A stretch of DNA of 64,000 bases from Monodelphis domestica (GCF_027887165.1 NC_077227.1:75133805-75197804); one strand, 5' to 3'; counted from the first letter of the stretch, positions 11,519 to 31,270 are shown. A program made the numbers and translations. Notes: generated by a model from the letters alone, not told the origin.

Positions 11519-11570
<52 letters not shown>
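11517..11570. repeat. (CA)n microsatellite
   Basis: A 40-bp pure CA block (11531-11570) plus an imperfect start. It lies about 150 bp past the ADIRF poly(A) signal. Confidence 0.95.
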
Positions 11571-11573
<3 letters not shown>

Positions 11574-11714
11574 GAGTATATGCTTCTACTGTTTTCTCCA
11601 ATCTATGGCACTCATGTCCATCCCAAAGAATCTGCTTCTGTTCATAGTTTCCAAAGTCTGAGACAGCCAGAGGAGCCCAAAGAGGAGACAGAACATTGGG
11701 GTTTCCATTCCCTC

Positions 11715-11862
11715 CACATGAAAGGAATTCATTTAATAAGAGATCAGACTCCATGGGACCTTTCAAAATGGCAGCCCTGGCCATGGCCTAGCCTGATGAA
11801 GAGGTGAGGATTGGGGCTTGAGGAGAGAGGGGGGTTATTCCTTTTCTTCTTTCCATAGACCA
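11715..11862 (-). other. ADIRF: ADIRF 3' UTR with poly(A) signal
   Basis: The minus strand carries ATTAAA at 11732-11737, about 125 nt after the stop codon, the first good cleavage signal downstream. The transcript end near 11715 is an estimate. A CA/TG microsatellite follows shortly after. Confidence 0.5.
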
Positions 11863-19925
<8,063 letters not shown>

Positions 19926-20019
19926 CTTGAAGGGGCTGGCTGATTGGGCTGCAGTGGGCAAGACTGGGTGGAGCTGGGGTCTGGATCCTTGGGAGGAATG
20001 TATCTGATGAGATGCTTCC

Positions 20020-20110
20020 AAGCTTCCTCTCAATACAGCTGCTGCAGCTGTGGACGCCTTTATGTAGTGAAAGGGCCAGCCCACGCCCACAGGGAGTGGG
20101 GAAAGGGTGG
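20020..20110 (-). promoter_or_regulatory. Probable ADIRF core promoter
   Basis: Reading the minus strand, a TATA-like CATAAAGG lies at 20057-20064, about 135 bp before the ATG. This predicts a start site near 20030 and a 5' UTR of roughly 105 nt in the same exon as the ATG. Just downstream of the TATA box are two CAGCTG E-boxes in CAGCTGCTGCAGCTG (20036-20050). Just upstream is a GC-box/KLF-like GGGCGTGGGC (around 20089). There is no CpG island. The start site is inferred from motifs only. Confidence 0.6.
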
Positions 20111-20377
20111 GGCAGGTGGCACAGCTTGCCAAGGTTCCCAACTCTAGCCCTGGAGGGAGGGATTGTCTCTGGGTATTTTTCCAGACTGGCAGTTCTTTTC
20201 AGTGTTAATCTGTGTTGGTTTGGCCCTAAAAGGTATGTGTGGGGAGAGGGGTTATCCCTGCTGATCCAAGACTTATTAATTCAGAGCTGATTGGGGTGGA
20301 ATTGAACTTGGGTAAGAGATCGAGGTTGATGCTCCAGTTGAGGTCAAGGTTAGGGCTCATTTCTCTGAACGAGGGAG

Positions 20378-20530
20378 CAGTATGGGGTTAGATTCCTGGA
20401 CAAAGTCTTTGCCATCGACTTCTAATGTGCCCTTAAGTAAGTCCGCCCCCCTTCTCTGTCTCAGTTTTCCCATCTGTAAAATGGAAAAGCTGGGTTCCTT
20501 CTGTAAAGTCTATCCCAGGTGGCACATTCT
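20378..20530 (+). mobile_element. MIR fragment
   Basis: CAGTTTTCCCATCTGTAAAATGG. 20111-20377 before it is unique upstream flank. Confidence 0.65.
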
Positions 20531-20752
20531 AATCCAAGTCGATCTGAAGCCAATTGGTTATCCTCTCATCTCTCCCTGTTCCCAGCATCCACCCCAAATG
20601 TCTACCTTCTCCTTATCTGTTGTTTGGCCAAAAACCTGAGCTTCTCCCCAGAAAGGAATGGAGGGGAGAGTCGGCAAGCGAAGATGAATGGAATTCCTGA
20701 CATTGGGATAGAACATACTGGTGCCTGACCAGATGAGAACTATATGGGTCTT

Positions 20753-20764
20753 GGGGGGGGGGGG
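20753..20764. repeat. Poly(G) run of 12
   Basis: Homopolymer G followed by CGGC, 0.7 kb upstream of the ADIRF promoter. Confidence 0.85.
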
Positions 20765-20794
20765 CGGCAATGGTTTTCACTGGATCTGGGGCAG

Positions 20795-20945
20795 GCAGTT
20801 CTGCTAATTTAGTAGCTGTGTGGCCTAATGCAAGTTACTTAGTATCTCTGGTCCTCAGTTTCTCCCCTGGAAAAAATTGATGAAGTTGGACTAACTTTGG
20901 GGTCAATTGGGTCACTTCCAGTTCTAAGTCCTACAGTCCTATGAA
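20795..20945 (+). mobile_element. MIR copy
   Basis: AGCTGTGTGGCCTAATGCAAG, CTCAGTTTCTCCCCTGG and CACTTCCAGTTCTAAG. 20946-21230 is unassigned. Confidence 0.72.
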
Positions 20946-21343
20946 ACAATGAAAATCTTTGAAGTTAGTCCTGTGTCCAGACTAGTTCTCACTCAAAGGA
21001 ACCTCTCAGCAAATGATCCCTGGGTTGGACTAATATTATGTTAGAGACAGAGCTGTGATATCAGCTTATCTATTGTCTTTGAACAGAGAATTCCAGGTCT
21101 GGGGTTTCAACCCCTAAATTACTTTAATCTCAAAGTTAATGGAGAGGAAGTTTCCCGACCTGTGGCTATCGCCCAATCTCGCACAGTACTCTCAGGACCT
21201 AAGGGCACAAGTGGCAACTCTCATAAGAGCAGAGAGCAGTCGAGTTAGAAGAGATCTCAGAGGTTATTCAGTCCATATCCCTCATTTTACAAATCAAGAC
21301 CTGGAGAAGTTAAGGGACTTGCTTAATATCACACAGACAAGGA

Positions 21344-21510
21344 GCAGCTAAGTGGTCCAGTGGTTTGAGAGCCAGGTCCTGGGTTCAAATCTAGATTTAG
21401 ATACTTCCTAACTATGTGACCCTGGATAAGTCACTTAACCCCCATTGCTTAGCTCTTCTGTCTTAGAGCTGTTTCTAAGACAGAAAGTAAGAATAAAAAA
21501 AAATGAAAAG
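21344..21510 (+). mobile_element. SINE-A copy
   Basis: GAGCAGCTAAGTGGTCCAGTGG; short internal deletions; ends AAGACAGAAAGTAAGAAT plus poly(A). Confidence 0.87.
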
Positions 21511-21612
21511 AGATGAGTTATATTGGGAAATGACTGTTATAAAAATCTAAAAGAACAATTAAAAATATAAAGAATAATAGAGGCATATAAGACTTATTTT
21601 GGAAATAGAGAT

Positions 21613-21816
21613 TATGGGGGCAGCTAGATGGCTTAGTGGATTGAGAACCAGGCCTAGAGAAAGGAGGTCTTGGGTTCAAATTTGACTTAAAGACACTTCT
21701 TAGCTGTGTGACCCTGGGCAAGTCACTTAACCCCCATTGCCTAGCTCTCTCCACTCTTCTGTAATGGAACCAATACATAATATTGATTCAAAGACAGAAG
21801 ATAAGAATTTTTTTTA
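21613..21816 (+). mobile_element. SINE-A copy
   Basis: GGGGGCAGCTAGATGGCTTAG to AAGACAGAAGATAAGAATT. It is full length. Confidence 0.9.
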
Positions 21817-22049
21817 AATTCACATAGGCAGAAAGTTGCAGACCTGGGATTTGGCCAGGTTGTCTTACCTCTTCTTTCTTAATCACTGAAAGTTAATAAA
21901 CACTGGGAAGGGAGAGTAAGAGGTGCCTGCAACACATGAGAAAAACTGAAGGATGCAAAAGAATCATGAATATATCCCCATTAAATCTGGGGAATGAGAC
22001 CTACAGGGTAGAAGCTAGTTCTTGGTACTAAGGACACCTGGCTAATGCT

Positions 22050-22172
22050 TAGAAGAAAAAAAGGGAAAGAAGAGAAAAGAAAAGAAAAAAGGAAAAGAAC
22101 AGAACAGAAAAGAAGAAAAGAACAGAACAGAAAAGAAAAGAAAAGGAAAAAGAAAAGAAAAAGACAATTCAA
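22050..22172. repeat. GAAAA/GGAAA-rich purine tract
   Basis: Imperfect AAAGA and AACAG pentamers. The following 22173-22690 is unique with no gene signal. Confidence 0.88.
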
Positions 22173-22694
22173 GAGTATAATAGGGGAAAGTATGGGGCAG
22201 GAAGGGAGGGAAGAAGGTTTGCTTTCACTGTGGTTTCAAGTCCTGCTTAACCAGCCCTTATAACTCTTCCCCCATGCCATCGGGATTATCTAGGAGCTCT
22301 GGCAGCTCTATCCTTCATGAGCTGCAGTCACCACACTAGTGGGTTAAAGGCTTGAGGCTGCTCCCCCCAGGCTGAGCAGGAAGCAGCATCAGGGAATCAA
22401 TGACCTTTAAACATCTTGGCCTAAGAGAGGGGCATTTTAAACATATGAGTAATCACAGTGGCAAGAACAAAGCTCCAAGGATAGCAGCTGAAAATATTGA
22501 TGTGGGCTTGTTTCCCAGGCTGGGGATGCACGTTAGATTACATGTGTTTGCTGCAGTTTGTGGCCATGGGGGGAGAGGGGCGGGCTGGTGTAGAGAGAGG
22601 GGAGGAAGGAAGGGGATGCTCTGCAGAGCTCTGTGGGTATGCATCTATGTATGTGGGCTGGTGCATGTGTAGATCCCCTTGGCTTTATATGCTT

Positions 22695-22835
22695 GCATGT
22701 GTTTGTGTGGCTTTGGGCAAGCCATTTAATTCATGTCTCTGAGACTCAGCTTCCTCATCTCAAAATAGCACCTTCTTCCCAGGGTCCCTCCTGAGGAACA
22801 AATGAAATAATGGCGATGAAGTGCTTGGCAACCTG
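22695..22835 (+). mobile_element. MIR fragment
   Basis: GGCTTTGGGCAAGCCATTTAA and AAGTGCTTGGCAACCTGG. 22836-23165 is unassigned. Confidence 0.75.
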
Positions 22836-23165
22836 GGATAGCTCACTTCAGGATTCCCAGAGATTTTCTCACAGCCACCTGTGATATAGAGAGCAAAAGT
22901 GTTTTCAGTGGAAATGGTGTCCAATTTGCCAATATAGCTGTGATCTCGCTGGTGTAGGCGTTACCTCCTGGGATGCACTCACTCATCCATAACTGGGCAA
23001 CTGATGGTCACATCTTTCTATACATTTGCCATGTAGGGTCTATCCAACATGCTCTGTGTGTGTGTTTGGTCTTGGTAGTGGTGGGAAGATCCTTGAATTA
23101 ATGGTACCAATGAAGCTCATACTTTTATCTACTGGTCATTTCTTGCTTCTATTAATCATATTTTA

Positions 23166-23349
23166 AGTCATTATCCTCTGTCTTAGAATCAATACTAAGT
23201 ATTGGTTCCAAGGCACAAGAGCAACAGGGGCAAGGCAATGGGGGTTAAGTGACTTGCCCAGGGTCACCAAGCTAGGAAGTGTCTAAAGTCAGATTTGAAC
23301 ACAAAACCTCCAGTGGCTCTCAATCCGCCGATCCACCTAGCTGCCCCTA
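23166..23349 (-). mobile_element. SINE-A copy
   Basis: CCTCTGTCTTAGAATCAATAC to GATCCACCTAGCTGCCCC. Confidence 0.9.
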
Positions 23350-23593
23350 CCGTATCATTTTAAAGTTTGCAAAATGCTTGAATAAATATTATCAAATATC
23401 ATTTGATCCTCACAACAATCCTGGGAGGTAGGTGCTAGAATTATTCTCATTTTATAGATGAAGAAACTAAGGCAAACAGAAGTTAAGTGACTCACCCAGA
23501 GTTATATAGCTAATAAATATCCAAGACTAAATTTGAATTCAGCCCTTTCAGATTCCAGGCCCATTACTCTATATATTGTGCAATTTTGTTCCT
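23350..23593 (-). mobile_element. MIR copy
   Basis: TTGATCCTCACAACAATCCTGG and TTTTATAGATGAAGAAACTAAGG. Confidence 0.8.
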
Positions 23594-24610
23594 TAAATAG
23601 TCCATTCAGTCTTTTTTTTTGTCATATACTTTTAAAGTTTTATTGTTGTCTTTATTTTGACTCCACTTTTATTTCTCTTTACCTTTCCCTACTACCTCCA
23701 GAGAACCCTTCCTTATAACAAAGGAAAATTGTTCAGTTCAGTTCAGTTGTGTCTGATTCTTCATGACTGTGTTTGGGGATTTTTTAGCAAAGATACTGGA
23801 GTGGTTTGCCCTTTCTTTTTCTAGCTCATTTTACAAATGAGAAAACTGAGGCAAACAGAGTTAAGTGGCTTGCCCAGGGTCACACAGCCAGTAAGTAATA
23901 AAGGAAAACATTTAAGCAAAGCCAACTGACACAGTGACCTCATCTGGCAGATGTAGACCATATTCACCTTTTGTAGTACATCTTTCCTACTAGGAAGATG
24001 AAGATGTGTCTTATTATCAGTTCCTAAAGATTTAGGATTGCTGATTAAAATTGATCAGTGTGACAGTTTTAGGGTCGTTATCCTTTACATATTGTGGTCA
24101 CTGTGCATATCATTCTTTTGTTTCTATTTTCTTCATTATGTATCATTTCATACAAGTCTTCCTAAATTTCTCTGAATTCATTCTATTCCTCCTATTTTAC
24201 AGCATAGTAGTAATCCATTTTCTTTGAACATTATGATTTATTCAACCATCTCCCAACTGATGGGCTTGCATTTGTCCCCGTGCTACTTCAGAAAGGGCTG
24301 CCCTCAATATTTTGTTTTATGTAAGACCTTCCTTTCTGTCATTTACTCCCTTAGGGCACTGCCAAGTTCCAAGGGCATGAATAGCTTAGTGTCTTTTTTT
24401 GCATAATTCCAAATTGTTTGCCAGTGTGGTCGGACAGATTCACAACTCCTCCAAAAGTACATTAATAAGCATTGTCTTTCTAAATTCTTCCAACATTTTT
24501 TTCTTTTTATCATCATCTTTGCCAGTTTAATGGGTAAGAGATGAAGCTTGACTTGTTTCGTTTCTCTTATTAATGCTGTGAATCAAGTGATTTCAAGTTT
24601 AGTTTTCCAT
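23594..24610 (-). mobile_element. L1-like LINE 3' region, split by a SINE
   Basis: ATTCAACCATCTCCCAACTGATGG and the AGTAGTAATCCATTT block are the reverse complement of L1 3' sequence. A SINE-B sits at 23729-23895. 24611-24985 beyond is unassigned. Confidence 0.65.
23729..23895 (-). mobile_element. SINE-B, head truncated, with target duplication
   Basis: Flanked by TAACAAAGGAAAA (23716-23728) and TAATAAAGGAAAA (23896-23908). Ends inside CACACAGCCAG, so it is 5' truncated. Confidence 0.9.
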
Positions 24611-24985
24611 CCAATATGGCATCCTGATTCTCTTACATCTCTGATGACATCCTTCAAAATATCTGTCCCACTTAATTCTTCTTTGTAATGTGACACAGTC
24701 TGTATATGTCAATCCAGGGCCTCTCCATTGCCCTTTGAGGGGAAAAAATCAGACCTTATTGTGAACAAAAAAGAATTATCAACAATGAGAACATCCCTAG
24801 TTTTACTGATGCATATGCCTACTTTTTCATCCACATAAAATTTTTATGAAAATAATCCATAGTGTCACTGAAGGTGTTTTTGAGGAAGCAGGTGATATCC
24901 CACAGTGGACCACATCTTTACCATCATGCAATTAACCAGACGATATAGAGAATACAGCATCCTGACTTCCCTCAAGATATAACCC

Positions 24986-25190
24986 AAGTACCCCATTCTG
25001 CAGATAGCGCCTTCCTGGGTACCCCCAAATGTTTGTGGGCTTCCATTCCAATTGCCCTATATTTTGTATTTATTCTATATATACTTATATATGTATATAT
25101 GGCTCATTTTTGTCTTCATATCCTAAGTGTTTAGCACAAATCCTAGAGTATAGTAGGTACTTAAAAAATGTTTGTTGATCGATTATAAAA
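24986..25190 (+). mobile_element. L2/L3-type LINE 3' end
   Basis: CCTAAGTGTTTAGCACAAATCC and AGTAGGTACTTAAAAAATG, with a TATATA stretch at 25077-25100. 25191-25436 is unassigned. Confidence 0.6.
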
Positions 25191-25436
25191 GGATTTGTTT
25201 TGATCGAGTAAAACAATATCCTCTGGATTCTCTTCCAATATTGTATCTATCCCCCATGTATATGTTAAAATTATGTAAGATTTCTCAAAATGTGTAACAA
25301 CAGAGATAACCTCATATGATGACCCTCTGATAATTACTCTGATTAAGCTTAAAGCATCAAGACACACGCATACTACAAATGTTTGCCATAGCCATGGAGG
25401 GGATCCAGGGAAAAATATAAATAAAAAAGAGATACA

Positions 25437-25642
25437 TGGGGCAGCCAGGTGGCTCAGTGGAGAGAGAGCCAAGACTAGAGACAGAAGGTGTTGGGTTCAA
25501 ATTCAGCCTCAGACACTACCAAGCTCTGTGATTCTGGGTAAGTCATTTAACCCTAATTGCCTAACCCTTACTGTTCCTCTTCATGGGAATCTATACCTAG
25601 CATTGATTCTAAGATAGAAGGTAAAGGTTTAAAAAAAAAAGA
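25437..25642 (+). mobile_element. SINE-A copy
   Basis: GGGGCAGCCAGGTGGCTCAG to AAGATAGAAGGTAAAGG plus A10. An AAAAAGAGAT-type repeat flanks both ends. 25643-26325 beyond is unassigned. Confidence 0.9.
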
Positions 25643-26325
25643 GATTCACCAGATAATATTCAGATAATTACATTGAGCCCAGGGTTATTTCAGAGTCTCT
25701 TAAATGAGATCTGTAATCATGCCAAAGATTTTCCAGTATCCATACAGGGTAAAATAAGTGGGCAAAAAAAATCCCTATTATCCAGATTATAATATATAAT
25801 TGTATGGGCAACCCATAAAGCTTGTCATCATTATGTATCTATACCACACCGATATCTTTATCCATATCTATTCCCATGTCTATGTGATTTTTATAACTAT
25901 ATTTGTGGCTGTACGCTCCCTATAGACACTGAAAATAGTTAATGAGCTGGGGCGGAGGGGGGTAGGAAGAACAGTATAGATGATTTTCTAGAAGCTCTTT
26001 TAATGAACTTTGGCTTCTTCCTGAAATAAAGGATCTGTCCTTTTTCTTGACAATATTTTTCTGGTGATGCTGAATGGCTTTAAGTCATTGAATAATACTA
26101 AAAATTGTAGTTGAGGATCTTATTTACCAAATGAAGCAAGGAAGGTCCAGTGAGGGTAAAGACCCTTGCCCTAAAGGATGTAGGAATCAAGATGTGTTCT
26201 CAATGTCCCTCTCCTCACAATTAGATTTGATTAACTCTATAAATCCAAGCCAAAAATTGCTGTTAGAGCTGGAACAGTGACTCAGCAGACTGAATATATA
26301 GTATCTACTGGGCATAAAGAATTAT

Positions 26326-26532
26326 AGGGGGCAGCTGTGTAGCTCAGTGGATGGAGAGCCAGGCCTAGAGATGGGAGGTCTTAGGTTCAAATCTGGCCTC
26401 AGAACTTCCTAGCTGTATGACCCTGGGCAAGTCACTTAACCCCCATTGCCTAGTCCTTACCATTCTTCTCCCTTGGAACCAAAACACAACAGTACTGATT
26501 CTAAGATAGAAGGTAAGTGTGTAAAAAAAAAA
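26326..26532 (+). mobile_element. SINE-A copy
   Basis: GGGGGCAGCTGTGTAGCTCAG to AAGATAGAAGGTAAGTGTG plus poly(A). Confidence 0.9.
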
Positions 26533-26539
26533 ATTACAT

Positions 26540-26665
26540 GAGCATAGATTATAGAACTGGAAGGGACCTAAGAGATCATTAAGTCCAATCCTATCATTTC
26601 ACAAATGAGAGAAACTGAGTTTTGGGTAACTTGCTCAAGGTCACACATAAAGAACAATGAAGTCC
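26540..26665 (-). mobile_element. MIR fragment
   Basis: GAACTGGAAGGGACCTAAGAG and CATTTCACAAATGAGAG. 26666-27057 is unassigned; 27058-27115 is another MIR scrap (CTGGAAGGGACCTATGAGTCC). Confidence 0.75.
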
Positions 26666-27115
26666 CTTGACAATAAGAGAGCTTATGTAGCTGGAGCCAG
26701 CACTGGGATAGCCAGCAGTCAATCAACTAAGGCCATTTGAGCTATTTTTCTAAGCCCTAGAGTCTGACCCTGAAGCAGATTGGGTTTTAGAGAGATGATT
26801 CCCCCTCACCCTCTTCATTTCCTTCCCCCAATACAGGAAAAAGAAAAAGTCACATTATGCAGAAAAGCTCTTAATGGAAGAATTCATTGATTCAACTTCT
26901 AGGCTAGGACACTGAGTTGGGGTGGGGTAGGATGTCACTTTGTAGATGGGAATAGTTGAGATCATCACAAAGAGAAAGGGAAGGGAGGCTAAGTCATGGA
27001 CACAGCCTAGAGGATCAAGGCCAGGGGAAGCAGTCTATTATGTTGGAATAGTTCATAAAATTATAGATCTAGATCTGGAAGGGACCTATGAGTCCACCTA
27101 GTCCACCACCTCCAT

Positions 27116-28000
27116 TTAATTTTTTTAAACATTTTTTATAGAAACTTGCCAATCATCAACAAACACACACATTCTAGTATCCAAAGGACAAAAGATTATA
27201 TATGAAATTATGAACTTCCATTATGTGCAATTTTGTTTTCATAGGTTACTTTATTTTTTTTACCAATTACATGCAATAACATATTTCCACATGAGTTTTC
27301 TGAAATTATATGATCTGAATTGTCTCCTTCCCATCTTCCCTCCCACCTCCCAGAGCTAACGATTCAATATGGGTTATACATGTATTATCACCCCAAACAT
27401 ATGTCCGTGTTATTCATTTTTGTAAGAAAACAATATAATAAAACCAAACCCCCAAATAAACAAGTGACAAATCATGTATTTTCATCTGCATTCCTACTCC
27501 AATAGTTTTCTGGCAGTGGACAGTATTCTTTATCATAAGTCCCTCACAATTGTTCTGGATCATACAATTTAATTTTAAAGGAAGATTATATTTAATGAGG
27601 TAGCAACAAAATTAGCCTTGTTTGGGTCAAAAGCCATGCATAGCTCGGTGATTTGGGAGGCAAAGTTCCAAACTGCTTTCCAGAAGAGCAGGTCAACTGT
27701 GTATATGTATCTATCTGTGATCCCAAAACACTTCTTTTTTTTTTCCTTTTAAACATTATTTTATTTGGTCATTTTCAAACATTATTCATTGGAAACAAAG
27801 ATCATTTTATTTTCCTTCCCCCCCCCCCCCCCGCCATCCCTCCCATAGCCGACACGTGATTCCACTGGGTATCACATGTGTCCTTGATTCAAACCCATTT
27901 CCATGTTGTTGGTATTTGCAAAAGGGTGTTCATTTAGAGTCTCTCCTCAATCATATCCCAAAGCACTTCTAACACTGGCCATTTTCAGTTTTTATTATCT
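27116..28000 (-). mobile_element. L1-like LINE 3' region, type B
   Basis: ACATATTTCCACATGAGTTTTC and TCCCACCTCCCAGAGCTAACG recur at 48210, 50730 and 58080. An L1 type A piece interrupts it at 27736-27954. Confidence 0.65.
27736..27954 (-). mobile_element. L1-like 3' end, type A, 5'-truncated insertion
   Basis: Target duplication ATCCCAAAACACTTCT (27720-27735) / ATCCCAAAGCACTTCT (27955-27970). It has a T-rich tail at the left and a C run of about 14 near 27819-27832 (G-rich in element sense). Only 219 bp long. Confidence 0.93.
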
Positions 28001-28039
28001 TTGAATGCAATGCAGAATTTAATTATTTTGGGCGCTCTG

Positions 28040-28310
28040 GTGGAGCAGTCTTGTCCAGTGGAAAACACCTCTTCAACCCCTACCTTTGGAGAATTGCTCC
28101 TCAGAATGTGCATTGAACAAGGACCAGTCCAGATGCTCATTTCTTATTATGTGCAGTTCCTGATTCTCCCAACTCTTTTTCTGCCTCCTTGTTTCCTCCT
28201 TTTGTAGGTTATCTTTTCTCCACTAGAATATAAACTCCTTAAAGATCAGGCACTGTTTCTCTTTCCTAGTATATTCTTAGAGTTCCTGACGAAGAGTCAA
28301 TGTTTAATAG
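28040..28310 (+). mobile_element. L2/L3-type LINE 3' end
   Basis: AGAATATAAACTCCTTAAAGATCAGG and a GAAGAGTCAATGTTTAATAG end. Confidence 0.55.
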
Positions 28311-28431
28311 ACTCTCTTTCTCTTTCCTCCCTCTCCTCTCTGCCTGCCTGTCTGTCTGCCTCCCCTATCTATTTGCCTACCTATATTTATTTAAATATCA
28401 GGGTACACATGCCTTAATCCCCACAGTGCAG

Positions 28432-28620
28432 AGCACACAGGACTCAAGTCAGAAAGACCTGAGCTTAAATCTTGCTTCACACACTAAATATATGACTTTG
28501 ACTATCCCATAACTCGGTTTCCTTAACTGTAAAATGAAACTAGTAATAGCCTCTATTCCCAAGGTTGCTGTGAAGATCAAATGAGTTAAAACACATAAAT
28601 CGATTTGCAATCTTTTGTTT
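28432..28620 (+). mobile_element. MIR copy
   Basis: GGACTCAAGTCAGAAAGACCTG, CGGTTTCCTTAACTGTAAAA and GCTGTGAAGATCAAATGAG. Confidence 0.78.
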
Positions 28621-28639
28621 CTATTATCATTGTTTCAGA

Positions 28640-28985
28640 GTATGTCTTAGTAAGATTGTTGATAACATGCAATTCTTCTTTTGCAAACTGCCTATTTATT
28701 GGGGAATAACTCTTATTTTTGTATATTTGCATCAATTCCCTCTACTGATTAGATATATCTAGAGAAATTTATTGCAAATGTTTTTTTCCTAATTAACTGC
28801 TTCTTTTATAATTATAAATGTTTACATTTTGTTTATGTAAAAGCTTTTCAATTTTATATAATTGAAATTATACAATTTATCTTCAATGATCACCTTTATA
28901 CCTTGTCTAGTTGAGAATTCTTCCCCTAAACATGTAAGGAATTAAACTTTATGGTTGGACTAAATATATGAGAATTTTAAGATAA
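28640..28985 (-). mobile_element. L1-like LINE fragment
   Basis: GCAAACTGCCTATTTATTGG and TTTATGTAAAAGCTTTTCAATTTT match reverse L1 ORF2/3' style sequence. AT-rich. Confidence 0.5.
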
Positions 28986-28988
28986 TAC

Positions 28989-29925
28989 TGTGGCCACCGA
29001 TTTTAAAATTAATACAGCCTAAGTCAAAATGACTTTTAGCAGCTTTTATTTATAAAAAAAGTGGAGAGAATGAAAGTAGAGGAGTGTAAAAGAGGGTAGA
29101 GTAAGAAGTCTAGATTATCACCCTAAATGTTGCTCTAGGATCCAGTTCAAGGCTCATTAACTACTCAGTTGGAGGACTTGGTGGTGAATTAAACAAGGAC
29201 TCAACCCATGAGGCCTCCTCCAAGAAAGGGAGGCCTCTCTGGAACTAATCTCCCAGAAGCCATGAAAGGAGGGTCAGCTTCTCATTCACCCAAACTGAAG
29301 CTCCAAAGGGAGAAGATCCAGGAGCAGTCTTAGCAGAAGCAGTCCAAGAGCCAGAGACCCAGGTTGAAGTCCCAATTCATAGTTCCAAGTCCTAGTCCTA
29401 GTCCAAGATCCTCCAACCTGAAAATTCAGGAAGAAGACCTCTTTCACAGGAAGTTCATCATTTTTTATAGTCCTTTTTAAATGTCACTTCCTGTCCCTTC
29501 CTCTACTTTACAGGGACCAATTTCAGTCTTTAAATTTGCTTAGCACTGCCTAGGGGGTGGTCAGTCATTTCTGGAGTTGTCACCCACTTTAGTAAGTGGC
29601 TTGCAGACCTCCCCTACTTAGTGTTAAGTAGGGGTATCTACACTTTTGGTTGATTAAATTTAAAAGTAGGCAAGGGGAGAGTCAATCCCATCTTCACACA
29701 TAATGTAATAAGAGATTATTTGAGTGATAAATGATAACTAAAGATCAGATCTGCAGACTTCTTTTTCTCTCCACAATAACTCTAAAAAGTTCTTGCTTCC
29801 AATCTTCCCTAGTTTGTTTTTTAATGATATATTCACTTTGGGTCTGTTATCTGCTTAAATTCATAGTTCATAAGCCTTTCTATACACTGTAACACTTCTA
29901 ACCAAAGTAAAATTTAACAAACAAT
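28989..29925 (-). mobile_element. Probable retroviral solo LTR (class I-like)
   Basis: On the minus strand the order fits an LTR: TATA box GGACTATAAAAAATG (29461-29475), AATAAA at 29047-29052 and the terminal GGTGGCCACA (ends 28989). No gag/pol/env-like frame is adjacent. The upstream boundary is uncertain and may lie further right, up to about 30250; no clear target duplication was found. Confidence 0.5.
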
Positions 29926-30277
29926 ATTTGTATTCAATTAGGGAAAGGACATTCCTTAAAATAATGTAAGGGAAATAACTAAGCTTTAAATTGATAGCAA
30001 AGATTCTACCCTGAACTACTACTTCTTAACCTTCCCAGATTGAAGGATTTTAGTCCAAGCATCTTTACCCCCCAAGTCCTGCCATCTCTATTTTCTAGAC
30101 TAGCTTCTCAACCTGATACTGTAACCTAAGAAATGATGAAAGGGGTATTAGTAACTTGCCTATCAAAAGCACACTGACTTTACACTGCCCAGAAGGTATT
30201 GTATCTCTTTGTTGCAAGAGTTTATTGAAAGCAGTGCTCATCTCTATATATCCTATTACATGTTTAAAATATAATAA

Positions 30278-30530
30278 GGGCAGCTAGGTGGCATAGTAGG
30301 TAGTGATCCAGGCCTGGTTTCAGAAAGACTCATCTTCCCAAGTTCAAATCTCAACTCACACACTTACTAGCTGTGTGACCTTAGGCAAGTCACTTAACCA
30401 TGTTTACTTCAGTTTACTCATTTGTAAAATGAGCTGGAGAAGGAAATGGCAAACCATTCTAGTATCTCTGCCAAGAAAATATCAAAAGCAGTTGTAAGAG
30501 TTGGGCACAACTGAAAAATGACCAAACAAT
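30278..30530 (+). mobile_element. SINE-B copy
   Basis: GGGCAGCTAGGTGGCATAG to CACAACTGAAAAATGACC plus AAACAATAAAA. Confidence 0.92.
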
Positions 30531-30629
30531 AAAATATTATCTACTGTAAGATTATAGTTAAGTGATTTAGAAAAGAGTTTCATCTCTTCCTATGGGAATT
30601 CATGAATTGTCATATATTCTTGTTCACAA

Positions 30630-31270
30630 GCATCACTGGATTAGGATCTGGATCCCTGGGTTCTAGATCCTGACTAAGTGGATCTTAGGCAAGTCCCTTT
30701 ATTACTAAAGGGCTTAATTTGATCATCTACAAAATGTGGCTATTGAACTAAGATCTCACCTAGGTTTTCTGATTCTAAAGAGAAGTTGCAGACATAGCTA
30801 AAAAGTTCAATCATGCACTATACTCAGGATATCCATTTCCTTGGTTCTGCAAATGAGAGGGAAGCTGGAATCATTCCTTAGATAGGAATCAGGAACTTAG
30901 TAAGCCAAAAGGGAATGCCCAATTTTGAACAGAAGGATACAACAAAGGGTTGGTAGATGGAGACAATCTCAGTGCTAAGATGGCAGCCTCTACTCTTAGA
31001 GAGCATTCAGCCACTGGGAGGTGTGTGTGGGGTTGGGCAGGGGGCAGGATCTAATCTGAGAATAATGGGGAAAGCATCATAGAGTAGAAAAAAGAGTACT
31101 TCATTTGGAGCCAGAAGCCCTGCATGTGAATTGTGGCTTCAGAGCATTTTCTGATTTGGGCACCAACTTTAATGACTTAATACTTATACTGCTGTTTCTC
31201 AGCATTGTAACGAGGAAAGTATTTTGAAAGTTGTGGCTTGGCTTTATTGTTATATTAATGACTAATACAA
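30630..31270 (+). mobile_element. Two MIR copies around unique DNA
   Basis: MIR at 30630-30785 (CCTGACTAAGTGGATCTTAGG) and 31076-31270 (GGAGCCAGAAGCCCTGCATG). 30786-31075 between them is unassigned. Confidence 0.65.

Larger units (their letters stand above)
21232..21890 (-). mobile_element. MIR interrupted by two SINEs
   Basis: CCTCATTTTACAAATCAAGACC to TATCACACAGAC (21232-21343) appears to resume at CACATAGGCAGAAAGTTGC (21823). The two SINE-A copies listed next lie between. Confidence 0.6.

Noticed and set aside
20339..20353. AGGTCAAGGTTA as a PPAR/ERR response element upstream of ADIRF
   Set aside because: Not a proper DR1, and a single half-site match is expected by chance.
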